Assembly: GCA_028641055.1 (NCBI GenBank)
Contig: CM054060.1
Location: 58,719,100 to 58,783,099 of the forward strand
Origin: Alopecurus myosuroides
Taxonomy: Eukaryota; Streptophyta; Magnoliopsida; Poales; Poaceae
Length of the DNA stretch: 64,000 nucleotides
Direction of reading: 5' to 3'
Part shown: positions 44,527-54,430 of the stretch, piece by piece
Position numbering within the stretch: position 1 is the stretch's first letter
Layout: each line of letters opens with the position of its first letter
Program-made: the position numbers and the translations under genes
Notes under the pieces: generated by a model
The model's database searches: none
Told to the model about the DNA's origin: nothing
The model's input: only the letters and a program-made list of their open reading frames with translations

Positions 44527-46890
44527 CTATTTCTCCCCCAAACCGGAGCCAATGATAGCAACACGGTCGGGAAACTCAGGGTCCACCTGGATCTTCTTTG
44601 TCTCCTGAGATGCCTGGAACGCCGTCCCGTGCTGGGAACTCGGCATGCCAGGCGCACCAGCTTGCGTGGATTGCGCCATAGCCACCACCTCGTACATCTT
44701 CTTCTTCTCAGCAGCAATCACCATGGACTCTGCCAACTGAGAACCAGCAGAGGCACACTCCATAGACTTCTTGTAATCACCAGAGATGGTGATCACGCCA
44801 TTGGGACCAGGGATCTTCATCTTCAGATATGCAGTGTGGGTAGAGGCCATGAACTTGCTCAGAGTGGGCCTGCCGAGTAGGGCATGGTAGGGGCTCTGAT
44901 GATCAACCACCTCGAACTGCAGGCTCTCTGTGCGGCAGTTCTCCCTGGTGCCGAATAGCACATCTATCCGTACTAGGCCAATCGGATTGCAAGAGACTCC
45001 TGGCACAATGCCATGGAAAGTGGTCTTGCTGGGTAGCAGCATGTTCTCGGCCATACCTAGCTTCTCGAGCGTGTCTCTGTACACAATGTTGATGCTGCTG
45101 GCGTTGTCAATCAGTACCTTGCTGAACCTCACGTTCTTCTCAGGACCCAAGAAGGTGGGATCCGGCACCAAGGCGTAGCTACCCGGGTTGGGCATCACCT
45201 TAGGATGATCCGCTCTAGACCACGTGATCTCTTGGTTGCACCAGTGCATGTAGTGAGGAACAGCAGGGATCACAGCATTGACCTCCATGGCACGCCTATG
45301 CTGAGACTTCTTGTCGACAGGCTCAGAGGTGAAGATCATGTAGCTTTCGTGATGCTCCTGGTACCGGTTGCGGTCTCCGCCACCATTGTCGCCGTTGTTG
45401 TTGTTACCTTGGTTGTTGTTGTTGTTGTTGTTGCCTCTGTTGTTGTTGCGGGTGTAGTAGTTGTTGTTGTTGTTGTTGCGGTAGCCATCGTTGTTGAAGT
45501 AGCGGTTGGCTCCTAAAGCCACCTGGTTCACATTCTCTCTTCTCGGGAAAGCTGGAGGCCGAGCAGCGGGTGCGCGAGCAGGCTGCACCGCGGCATTCGC
45601 ATCTGGCAGAGGAGGAGGAGGAGGCAGGCCCTCATTCTTGATTTCTTCCCACCAACTGCACTGCCGAGTAGTATGGTTGGCGGGTCTTGCGGGATGCCGA
45701 GTATGGAAGCTGCATGGACCATCCTTCATGTCTTTGAAGACGAAGTTTGGTGCCGGACCCGAGTTGCCGCTACCCTGCTGAGAAGCGCTGTATGGCTTCT
45801 TGTTGCCTTGGCCTTGATTCTGGTTCTGCCCGTACTGGGCTCCAGCAGTTTTTGGCCTCTGGCTACTCCCAGCTCCGGTTGCCACAGCATTCACCTCCTC
45901 AGGATCGTACCGGGTATCAATCCGGTCACCTCTGCGCTTGTTGCGGAACTCATTGCGCTTGCTGGTGTTGATGTTGTAGTTCCTTCTCGGCTCCGCAGCA
46001 TCAAGAAGAGGCTGAGTTGGGTCGCCGAGTGCGTACTGATCCGCAATCCGGATGGTCTCAGCGAGAGTACTCGTCATCTCCCTCTGGAGCCTTTGGCACA
46101 ACATGTTGCCATGCCTGCAACCCTGCGCAAACCAAGTGATGGCCTGGGCCTCATTCACACCTTCACAGGTGTTCCTCAGAGTACTCCACCGAGTAAGATA
46201 CTCTCGTTCCGTCTCCTCTTCCCGCTGCCTGCAAGCGGATAGCTGCTGCGGCCTGTTCGGCCTCCGGTAGGTGCTGGTGAAGTTGCTGACGAAAGCCTCC
46301 GCGAAGTCAAGCCAGCAGTTGATGCTGTGCTTGGGCAGGTTGTTGAGCCAAGTTCTTGCTGGTCCCTCGAGCATCTGCGGGATGTATCGCACGACCCATC
46401 TCCGGTTGCCGCCTGCAATGTGCACGGCTGTGACATAGTCATTGAGCCAATCTTCCGGCTTGGTGCTGCCGTCATAGCACTTGGTCCCCCTAGCGAGCTG
46501 GAACTGCTTCACGGATGGCTCCGTCATGATACGGGGGCCAAAGCATTCTGGGCCAGGCGGCCCCTTGCTCTCGAGCTGCGCGAACAAGCTGATCCGGTCC
46601 AGCTTGTGCCTGGCATCACTGGGCTCTAGCACGCGCTCACCCACGCGATCCAGGATGTCATAGCCCGCCAACCCCATAGCCGAGTAGCCATCATCATATA
46701 TGTCCACCTGCACGACTGCAGGCTGCTCCACGGGGTTGGCGGCTGGTGCGACTGCACGCGGCTGCTGCCTCTGCCGAGTAGGCTGAGCAACTGGATGCTG
46801 AGAAGGGCCTGGGCGCTCTCCATCTCGGGCCTGGCTGTGAGCTTTATGAGCTTGATAGCCTGCTCCTGCAGTGTTGTGTTTTTGACCGGA
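44527..46890 (-). CDS. Element F gag (capsid, zinc knuckle) and protease
   Basis: The stretch is open from 46890; the first ATG is 46731. The Retrotrans_gag region has 'YDGSTKPEDWLNDYVTAVHI', 'ARTWLNNLPKHSINCW' and 'REEETEREYLTRWSTLRN'. A knuckle-like CX2H...HX4C lies in 'GPCSFHTRH...NHTTRQC'. An Asn-rich tract (near 45510-45390) follows. The protease motif is 'VLIDNASSINIVYRD', where Gly of the usual D-x-G is Ala, and may be weakened. It ends 'GSGLGEK' and UAG at 44527, with RT continuing in frame. Confidence 0.88.
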   Translation of the reverse strand, partial: SGQKHNTAGAGYQAHKAHSQARDGERPGPSQHPVAQPTRQRQQPRAVAPAANPVEQPAVVQVDIYDDGYSAMGLAGYDILDRVGERVLEPSDARHKLDRISLFAQLESKGPPGPECFGPRIMTEPSVKQFQLARGTKCYDGSTKPEDWLNDYVTAVHIAGGNRRWVVRYIPQMLEGPARTWLNNLPKHSINCWLDFAEAFVSNFTSTYRRPNRPQQLSACRQREEETEREYLTRWSTLRNTCEGVNEAQAITWFAQGCRHGNMLCQRLQREMTSTLAETIRIADQYALGDPTQPLLDAAEPRRNYNINTSKRNEFRNKRRGDRIDTRYDPEEVNAVATGAGSSQRPKTAGAQYGQNQNQGQGNKKPYSASQQGSGNSGPAPNFVFKDMKDGPCSFHTRHPARPANHTTRQCSWWEEIKNEGLPPPPPLPDANAAVQPARAPAARPPAFPRRENVNQVALGANRYFNNDGYRNNNNNNYYTRNNNRGNNNNNNNQGNNNNGDNGGGDRNRYQEHHESYMIFTSEPVDKKSQHRRAMEVNAVIPAVPHYMHWCNQEITWSRADHPKVMPNPGSYALVPDPTFLGPEKNVRFSKVLIDNASSINIVYRDTLEKLGMAENMLLPSKTTFHGIVPGVSCNPIGLVRIDVLFGTRENCRTESLQFEVVDHQSPYHALLGRPTLSKFMASTHTAYLKMKIPGPNGVITISGDYKKSMECASAGSQLAESMVIAAEKKKMYEVVAMAQSTQAGAPGMPSSQHGTAFQASQETKKIQVDPEFPDRVAIIGSGLGEK

Positions 46891-47844
46891 CTATCGCGGC
46901 ACAGCGTGCTGTTTCGCGGCGACAGCCGGGTCGTACACCTGCATCTGCCTGTCTCTGCCGGAATGCCCACTTCGGTCCCTCTCGCGGCTGGGATGCGGTG
47001 ATGAGGCCTGATCGTTAGATCTAGCCGCATGCGAATGCACCACCTGAGAAGCTCCAGCACCCGGGTTGGCTTTCCGGAACTCCTCGTTCTGCCTAGCAGC
47101 CTCTAGCACTAGCTCATTGAGCCTCTCTTGCTGCCTCACGCGCGCGTCGCTAGCGAGATGTGGCAACTCAACAGCTACAGCCTCAGCAGCTCTAAGGGTT
47201 TTGGCGGGGGTGTTGTATCTGGGTCTGGTGGTGGCGGTGTTTTGGCTAGCGGCTTGGCCAGCAGTTTCACCAACTGCTGCCATCTCGGTGCCTAGGTTGC
47301 GGCGCCTAGCGCCTGCCTTGGAAGGCCTCCTCACTACCGGCGTAAAGCCGTGAGCTCTGTTGTACTCGTTCTGGTCCAGGTTCAACTCAATCCTAACCTT
47401 ATCCAGCTCCGCCTGCTCGGCGAGCAGCGCCTGGCGTTGCTGGTCGAGCTGCGCCCGCATGGTCATGAGCTCGAGCTCGGTGGGAGGCGGCATGCCCACC
47501 CGCACGGCGGATGCCAGTATCGTCGATGTCGTGGAAGGAGGGATGTAGCCCGGGATGTTGTGAAGCGCGTCGTGGGGCTTGTGCGTTCTCCCGCCAGCAC
47601 TCGCGCCATCAAGATCCTCGATGACTCCCGCGGCGGCAGCCACGCCCTTCCCGGCATCAGCAACAGAACCGGTCATCATCACCTCCACGCGGTCAACAGA
47701 ACAGCCAGTCGGCTTTCCGCGGGCAGCGATGACAGCAGGGGGATCCTCCGCGACATGCACCTGCTCGGGGTATTCGCGGTCGATGACGGTGGCGACGTAG
47801 ACGAGGTGCGAGCCGAATGAGAGCACCGAGCTGCCTTCCGGCAT
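46891..47844 (-). CDS. Element F gag, N-terminal part
   Basis: The ORF starts ATG at 47844, about 140 bp inside the primer site. It contains 'FGSHLVYVATVIDREYPEQV', then an Ala/Gly region, a coiled-coil-like 'QLDQQRQALLAEQAELDKVR', 'AHGFTPVVRRPSKAGARRR' and 'QERLNELVLEAARQNEEF'. It ends 'AAKQHAVPR' with UAG (46891-46893); the frame then runs on openly into the capsid region. E has the same N-terminal organisation. No named domain is recognised in this part. Confidence 0.75.
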   Translation of the reverse strand: MPEGSSVLSFGSHLVYVATVIDREYPEQVHVAEDPPAVIAARGKPTGCSVDRVEVMMTGSVADAGKGVAAAAGVIEDLDGASAGGRTHKPHDALHNIPGYIPPSTTSTILASAVRVGMPPPTELELMTMRAQLDQQRQALLAEQAELDKVRIELNLDQNEYNRAHGFTPVVRRPSKAGARRRNLGTEMAAVGETAGQAASQNTATTRPRYNTPAKTLRAAEAVAVELPHLASDARVRQQERLNELVLEAARQNEEFRKANPGAGASQVVHSHAARSNDQASSPHPSRERDRSGHSGRDRQMQVYDPAVAAKQHAVPR

Positions 47845-47986
47845 GGCCCTGCCGCCGAAATCGCCGGCGTTGTCGGTGACGAAGTCGAAGGAGCCGAATC
47901 AGTGGACGAGGCCACAGACCACGCGCTCTCCAGTAGCAGAAATCGATCCCGTCCGAACGGAAACTCCAGCCAGCGCCGCTGGATGC

Positions 47987-48003
47987 CCCACGGTGGGCGC
48001 CAA
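47987..48003 (-). other. Primer binding site of element F
   Basis: On minus, TGGCGCCCACCGTGGGG begins two bases inside the 5' LTR edge (48005). It shares the first seven bases, TGGCGCC, with the tRNA-Asp-type site and then diverges. Confidence 0.7.
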
Positions 48004-48004
48004 C

Positions 48005-48836
48005 TGTCATGGTGGTGTCACGGCAGATGTCATAGGATGGCTAAAGATGTGGGGACGATGGACGCTGGAGGCGCTCGGGGAGGGATCACGCAGCGAGTAG
48101 CCGCGTGAGTATGAAACTAGCACTGCAAACAACAGGATCTACCCAGGTTCAGGGCCCTCGTGTGGAGGTAAAGCCCCTACTCCTGCCTTTCTCTCTTTGT
48201 ATTCGTGTCTCACCGAGTAGCCACAGTACAAGTTTTAGCTTACAACCGAGTAGCCACTCTTCTCTCTATGCAACTGTAGCCCTTAGTAGTGTCGTCGTTC
48301 CTCGCGCAGGAGGAGGCAGGGCACCTTATATACTGGTGCCCAGCCGGATACAGCCAAGATGTCGACATAGTGTGCACCATGTACACTTCCAGCTTCCCGC
48401 TGACAGCTTTGGCTTCCAAGTTTGTCTCCGTGTGGAAAGTCGTTGTGCAAAACCAAGAAGCTGATCTGTTATCACTGACACTGTCACGGGGTGGCCCCCC
48501 CTAACCTGCGACGCCCTGCTGACACCCTAGCGCGGATAAGCACGCGCTCTGCAGATGAACAGTGCCCCAGTACGGACCCAGGATACGCGGGATCCTGTGT
48601 CAGAACGGCTCCTTTGACTTCTGGCCCGAGTAGGAGACCGCCATTTCTACTCGGACCACTTCCTCTACTCGGAGGAGAATAACTTCCTTGATTCTTCCTC
48701 CTGGCCATCAGTGTGTACGGCTGAGTAGCAGTCGACCGGGTAGCGAGTACCGGGTAGCCAGCTACTCTGCTAAATGTCTCTTCTGATCTTGCCCTTAGGA
48801 CTTGCCTTTACCCTACTCGGGGGTAACCCCCCGACA
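48005..48836 (-). repeat. 5' LTR of element F
   Basis: On plus it runs TGTCATGGTGG...TAACCCCCCGACA, followed by GGAAG. The sense promoter box TATATAAG (minus) is at 48325-48332. Confidence 0.95.
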
Positions 48837-48841
48837 GGAAG

Positions 48842-50702
48842 TCCTGGCGATCATTCCGCCTGGAGGATCCGGCACCATCATTGCTGAGATGCCTTCTACT
48901 CGGCTCAAGCAAGTCCAGTAAAGGTTGTGTCGGATCTCCCAGTGCATACATGTCGGCAATCTTGATGGTCTTCGCCAAACTACTTGGCATCTCCCTCTGC
49001 AGTTTCTGCTAAAGCATGCTGCCATGCCTACACCCTTGCGCAAACCAGGCAATGGCCTGGGTTCAACCCTTCACAGGTGTTCCTCAATGTGCTCCACCGA
49101 GTAAGATAATCTCGGTTAGCCTCTTCTTCTCTCTGCTTTCACGCGGAGAGTTGTTGTGGACGGTTTGGCGTCCGATACATGCTGGTGAAGTTGTTGATGA
49201 AGGCATCCGAGAAGTCCAGCCAGCAATTGATGTTGTCTCTCGGCAAGTTGTTCAGCCAGATCCTGGCCGGGCCTTCCAACATCTGAGGCACATATCTGAC
49301 CGCCCACTGGCGGTTACCACCAGCAATGTGCACGACAGTGATGTAATCATTCAACCAATCTTCTGGCTTGGTGCTACCGTCATAAGTTTTTGTCCCCCTA
49401 GCTAGCTGGAACTTGGAAACCGCCGGCTCATTCATGATCTGGGGCCTGAAAAAAAGTGGTCCTAGAGGGACTTGCTCTTCCATATCCAACAGATAGATCT
49501 TGTCAAGCTTGTACCGGGCATCATTTGGCTGCAGTACTCGGGGCCCCAATCAAGCGGCGAGTACTCCAGCATCCGCCAGGTGCTCATATCTCAGATAGCC
49601 GGCCTTCTCCATTTCCATGTAGCCATCATTATATCGGTCTTGATGTCCGGCACCGGACTGCTGCTGAGCCGGGTTGGCCACCGACTGCCGATATGGGATA
49701 TCTCGGTTGTGGTCGTTCCCGCCTGCCTGAACTCGGTTGGCAGCATGTCCTTCTTGAGCGACGTGCCCCTTCCCGGCCTGGTCCTGTATAGCTAACTGTT
49801 TCCGGTGCCAGTCGGGTCGTATACTTGTATCTGCTTGCCCTTCCCGGAGTTCACACTCCGGGCTCGCCCATCCCCGACATGGGGTGACGAGGCCTATCCA
49901 CCGGATCTCCCACCATTGGAGTGGACCATCTGAGAAGCACCTGCCCCCTGATTCGCCTTCCGAAAAGCCTCATTTTGCCTGTTAGCCTCCAAAACAAGCT
50001 CATTAAGCTGGTCTTGCTTCCTAGCGCGAGCTTCACCGGTCAATTGCGGCAACTTGGGAGCAACTTCCTCAGCATCCCTAAGGTTCTTGGCAGGAGAACT
50101 ATATTTGGGCCTACCAGCCGAGGTGACACTAGCAGATTTACTAGCAGCTCTACCATCTCTGGCTATCTCGGCCCCGAGATCGCGACCTCGGTTCCGCATA
50201 GCACCTAACCGACTAGGATTGTTTACTACAGGAGTAAAACCATGAGCTTTGTTGTACTCGGTCATGTCGATATTGAATTCTTGCCTGGCTTTGCACATCT
50301 CGACAGCCTCCGCGAGTATGGCCTGGCGCAGCTCCTCCAGCTAGTCCCACACCACTGTCGGATCAACATCAGCAACTACTGGCATATTCAACTTCTCAAT
50401 GATGTCGGCAAACGGGGGTGGCCTTGTAACCCGGTTGGTTCTCATCTCTCTCCAATGGCTTGTGAGCCGGCCGAGCCGACTTGCCAGCAGTCTCGGCGAC
50501 ATCGGCCGCGCTCTTTCCGGCTGCAGGAGCTGGGCCGGTCATCATCACCTCCACGCTACCCGCGAAGCAATCGATACGCTGGTCGCGGACAGTGCAAACA
50601 GCAGAAGGATCATCAGCAAAGAGTACCCGCTCCGGGTACCCGCGGATGACCGCGGTGGTGACGTAGACCAAATGCGTGCCGAAACTGATGATGGAGCTGC
50701 CT
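48842..50702 (-). pseudogene. Element E gag, N-terminal and capsid part (right of the F insertion)
   Basis: It is collinear with F gag: 'FGTHLVYVTT'-like start (50690), 'SVEVMMTGPAPAAGKS', 'EYNKAHGFTPVVNNPS', 'QDQLNELVLEANRQNEAF', 'YDGSTKPEDWLNDYITVVHI', 'ARIWLNNLPRDNINCW' and 'TIKIADMYALGDPTQPLL'. It stops at the F target duplication and resumes at 33734. Frameshifts near 50390, 49890 and 49080 and a stop after 'RPQQLSA' make it non-functional. The first codons are cut off at 50702 by element G. Confidence 0.85.
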
Positions 50703-50923
50703 AAAGAAAGGATTGGGCCAGTTGCTGCAATTATTACTAATGCATTTTATTTACTCGCACTTTATTTATCTCCAATATCAAAAACCCCTACAAATCTATT
50801 TTCCAGTATTTACAGTTATTCCTTCATCAAAACTGTTTGTCAACACCTTCTGCTCCTCGTTGGGTTCGACACTCTTATTTATCAAAAGTACCACGATACA
50901 ACCCCTATACTTGTGGGTTATCA
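50703..50923 (+). repeat. Remnant of 5' LTR of element G
   Basis: The sequence 'ccttctgctcctcgttgggttcgacactctta...cccctatacttgtgggttatca' is a typical 3' end of a Triticeae Gypsy LTR. It ends ATCA at 50923, right before the primer site. The upstream LTR portion is absent. Confidence 0.8.
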
Positions 50924-50933
50924 AGACAATTTT

Positions 50934-50951
50934 TGGCGCTGTTGTCGGGGA
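50934..50951 (+). other. Primer binding site of element G
   Basis: TGGCGCTGTTGTCGGGGA equals the tRNA-Asp-type site TGGCGCCGTTGCCGGGGA with two C-to-T changes. Confidence 0.85.
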
Positions 50952-51037
50952 GTGAAGCGTTATTGGGAAGTGGAATTGATAAAGGAAGCTTCTGATGTAA
51001 GTGATGTTTTTATTACTGTCTACTACTTTATTACACT

Positions 51038-51901
51038 ATGTTTGGGTCTCCTTTTGAGTCCTTATTTGCGGGCACTACTATCACTGGTAGGGTAGTAAGT
51101 GACCCACCACCTGATGATTTGGATCCTTATAAAATACCTATAAAGATTGTTAAACATGTTCGGGATAATTCCTATTGAGGTGATGGAACTATCCATCATG
51201 GTGATCATTTGCTCTTTTTACATGAATTATGCGAGTTGTTCAAGTGTGCATGTATTACAACGAGCCAAGTGAAGAGGAAATTATTCTCTATATCATTGAC
51301 AGGCCGAGCCGCTGAATGGTACAAACTGCTGAAAAATAGCCAAACTATTGGATGGGAGGAAATTGTGCCTCTCTTTTATTCTAAATTCTATCCTCCCAGT
51401 GAAATTCATAGAGATCGGAATTATATATATAATTTTTGGCCTCATGACGGAGAGAGTATTCCCCAAGCATGGGGGAGATTGAAGTTCCTAATGCTCAAAT
51501 GCCCCGTTCATGAGCTCCCCAGTAATATTTTTATTAATAATTTCTATGCAAGGCTTTCTCTTCATGATAAGGATTTATTGGATGCTTCTTGTTCTGGATC
51601 ATTTACACGTATGAAAGATAAAGCTAAATGGGATCTTCTTGAACGTATTCAAGAGAACACTGAAGGATGGGAGAATGACAAAGGTAGAAAGTCACGTATA
51701 AATTATGACTATGAATGCATTAAAACTTTTATGTCATCCAATGATTTTCATAATGTTAGTATTGTTTATGGTCTTGATTCTCAAGTTGTTGCAAACTTAT
51801 ATAAGGCTTTTGCTTCCTATTTGATATTACTAAAAAGTAATGGGACAAGTACCATGCACCTTATAAAGATACTGTTAATTGTGTTCCTGCTAGAGATATA
51901 G
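51038..51901 (+). pseudogene. Element G gag
   Basis: The ATG at 51038 starts 'MFGSPFESLFAGTTITGR'. A UGA at 51176 (Gly position in relatives, by my recollection) interrupts, and the frame continues with 'HELCELFKCACITTSQVKR', 'LTGRAAEWYKLLKN' and 'DGESIPQAWGRLKFLMLKCP', a Retrotrans_gag core. It runs to a stop at 51899. No zinc knuckle is visible. The stop and the shift into the protease frame disable it. Confidence 0.8.
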
Positions 51902-52440
51902 AAGTTCATACTGTTGATTCTATTGTGCCTGAACCTTATATTGAGAAAATGCCTTTCCCTGCTAAGGTAAAAGTACATTCTATGTTAGCTAGTGTGGTTA
52001 ATAAAAGTGCAAGGAAACCTGTAGAACCCGAGGAACAAATAACTCTAGAACCTACAGTAGCAATAGTAAAGGACCTTGTTTCTGAAAATGTAGAAGAGGG
52101 ACACATTATATTTTGTGAAGATGCTTCTAATATTGTCTCCCATCCTAGTAAATCTAGGAAACCTAGTGTTCCTGTGTTATCTGTGAGGATAGGTGATCAT
52201 TGCTATTATGGTTTGTGTGATATTGGTGCTAGTTCTAGTGCTATTCCTTATGAGCTTTATAAAGAAATCATGCATGAAATTGGTTCTTGTGAACTTGAAG
52301 ATATTGATGTGATTATCCAATTGCTAATAGGGAAACTATTTCTCCAATTGGTATTGTTAGAGATGTGGAGGTCTTATGTGGTAAAACTACATATCCTGCT
52401 GATTTTCTAGTACTAGGCACTTCTGCTAGTGAGACTTGTC
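51850..52440 (+). pseudogene. Element G protease region
   Basis: The reading frame gives 'PEPYIEKMPFPAKVKVHSM', then the retropepsin core 'GLCDIGASSSAIPYELYKE' (catalytic Asp in CDIGAS), then shifts near 52325 to continue as 'GKTTYPADFLVLGTS' and 'CPIIFGRPFLNTCGAVIDC'. This order is normal for Athila-type proteases. The frameshift separates the active-site half from the C-terminal half. Confidence 0.75.
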
Positions 52441-53880
52441 CTATTATATTTGGTAGACCTTTCCTAAACACTTGTGGTGCTGTTATTGATTGTAAAAAAG
52501 GAAAAATCCTTACGAAGTTTGATGACGAGTCTTATGAATTTAATTTGTCCAAATTTGCTAAAGCCCCTTATGAAGTTGAATTACCTAATGAGAATTATAG
52601 AGTTGAACAATTGGCTGCTATTGCTCTTGCTCCAAACAATCCTTTGCAGCAATACATGGAAGACCACAAAAGTGATGTCTTTAGGGAAGAAAGGAATGAA
52701 ATTGACGAGATTTTCTTACATCAGCCAGTGATGCTGAAACATAATTTACCGGTGGAAGACTTGGGTACCACGTTACCACCCAAGGAGGATCTTGTTTTTT
52801 ATTTAAAGCCTTTGCCTGACAATCTTAAATATGCTCATATTGATGATAATAAATTATATCCTGTTATTATTAGTTCTAAACTTTCTGGTAAAGAAGAGGA
52901 GAGATTATTGGGAATATTGAAGAAACACAGAGGTGCTATTGGTTATACTCTTGATGATTTGAAGGGGATTTCTCCTACTATATGTCAGCATGCTATTAAT
53001 ATTGAACCTGATGCAAAGCCAGTTGTTGAGCATCAACGCCGTTTAAATCCTAAGATGAAGGATGTGGTAAGAAACGAGGTATTAAAACTCCTTGATGCTG
53101 GTATTATTTATCCTATTGCTGATAGTAGATGGGTTAGTCCTGCGCATTGTGTCCCTAAGAAAGGAGGGATGATTGTTGTGCCAAATGAAAATAATGAACT
53201 TATCCCAAAAAGAGTAGTGGTTGGTTATAGGATGTGCATTGATTTTAGGAAAGTTAATAAGGTTACTAAGAAAGATCATTATCCTTTGCCTTTTATTGAT
53301 CAAATATTAGAAAGGTTGTCTAAGAAAACTCATTTCTGCTTTCTTGATGGTTATTCTGGGTTCTCTCAAATTGCTGTTAGAAAGCCTGATCAAGAGAAAA
53401 CAACTTTCACTTGTACTTTTGGAACCTATGCTTATAGACGTATGCATTTTGGTTTATGTAATGCTCCGGCTACTTTTCAAAGATGCATGTGTGCTATCTT
53501 TCATGGTTTTTTATGAAGAGATTGTGGAAGTCTTCATGGATGATTTCTCCATCTATGGAACTTCTTTTGATAATTGTTTGCAGAATCTTGAATAAGTTTT
53601 GCAGAGATGTGAGGAGACTAATCTTGTTCTTAATTTGGAGAAATGTCATTTTATGGTTAATGAAGGAAGTGTACTTGGACATAAAATCTCTGAAAGAGGT
53701 ATTAAAGTCGATAGAGCTAAAGTTGAAGCTATTGAGAAAATGCCCTGTCCCAGGGATGTTAAAGGTATTCGTAATATTCTTGGTCATGCTGGTTTCTATA
53801 GAAGGTCTATTAAAGATTTCTCTAAAATATCAAAGCCTCTTACTAATCTTCTTCAAAAAAGATGTACCATTTGTTTTTGA
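52441..53880 (+). pseudogene. Element G reverse transcriptase
   Basis: Motifs in order are 'EVLKLLDAGIIYPIADSRWV', 'DFRKVNKVTKKDHYPLPFID', 'FCFLDGYSGFSQI' (first Asp), '[14 protein letters not shown]', then after a frameshift near 53512 '[12 protein letters not shown]' (FMDD). After a stop at 53593, '[20 protein letters not shown]' and '[19 protein letters not shown]' form the thumb. A further frameshift lies in the A-run near 53856. Confidence 0.85.
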
Positions 53881-54430
53881 TGAAGATTGTAAAGAAGCTT
53901 TTGAAATTTTAAAGAAGGCTTTAATATCTGCCCCTATTGTTCAACCACCTGATTGGATTTTACCGTTTGAAATTATGTGTGATGCTAGTGATTATGTTGT
54001 AGGTGCTGTTCTTGGACAGCGGGTAGATAAGAAGTTAAATGTTATTCATTATGCTAGTAAAACTCTTGATGCTGCTCAAAAGAATTATGATACTACTGAG
54101 AAAGAATTCCTAGTTGTAGTTTTTGCTTGTGATAAATTTAGGCAGTATATTTTTTATTCTAAAGTTACTATTCATATTGATCATGCTGCTATTAAGTACC
54201 TTATGGGAAAAAAATATGCTAAGACTAGGCTTATTAGATGGGTGCTTCTCTTACAAGAGTTTGATTTGCATATTGTGGATAGGAAGGGTGCTGAAAATCC
54301 CGTTGCTGATAATTTGTCTAGATTAGAAAATATCTCTGATGACCCTATTCCTGTTAATGATAGTTTTCCTAATGAACATTTGGCTGCAATAAAAGTGAGC
54401 TCTCAAGAGAGTCCATGGTATGCTGATTAA
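53881..54430 (+). pseudogene. Element G RNase H
   Basis: The open stretch has '[18 protein letters not shown]' (D), '[19 protein letters not shown]' (E), '[15 protein letters not shown]' (D) and '[15 protein letters not shown]' (D). The catalytic set is complete, unlike the first RNase H of the Tat elements here. A stop at 54428 separates it from integrase. Confidence 0.8.

Larger units (their letters stand above)
33735..48836 (-). mobile_element. Full-length Tat-type Gypsy retrotransposon F (15.1 kb)
   Basis: LTRs are at 33735-34567 and 48005-48836, with a perfect GGAAG target duplication (33730-33734 and 48837-48841). By eye the LTRs differ by about 12 substitutions and one indel in 832 bp, so the insertion is recent. 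Sense is minus: primer site (47987-48003), gag-protease-RT-RNase H-RNase H-integrase (47844 to 40996), polypurine tract, 3' LTR. On plus, between integrase and the 3' LTR, lies a spliced antisense gene (35268-40329). It interrupts the gag gene of element E. Confidence 0.95.
15867..50702 (-). mobile_element. Tat-type Gypsy retrotransposon E, split by three later insertions
   Basis: The 3' LTR is at 15867-16705. After removing element C (17457-24091), the solo LTR (26482-28058), element F (33735-48836) and their 5-bp duplications, about 11.5 kb of E remains. In sense order on minus this is gag (50702-48842, then 33734-33110), protease, RT, two RNase H regions, integrase (to about 29040) and the 3' LTR, with an antisense gene on plus (TATA at 17251, coding 24238-28419). 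The 5' LTR and the first codons of gag are missing at 50702. The continuity across each insertion is shown by target-site duplications and matching protein sequence. Confidence 0.9.

Noticed and set aside
45205..45516. Val-rich plus-strand ORF
   Set aside because: It is the shadow of the Asn-rich gag tract in F.
50934..50951. tRNA-like sequence at the primer sites
   Set aside because: Only about 18 bases match a tRNA 3' end; no cloverleaf follows. They are primer binding sites. No tRNA or rRNA gene was recognised in the window.
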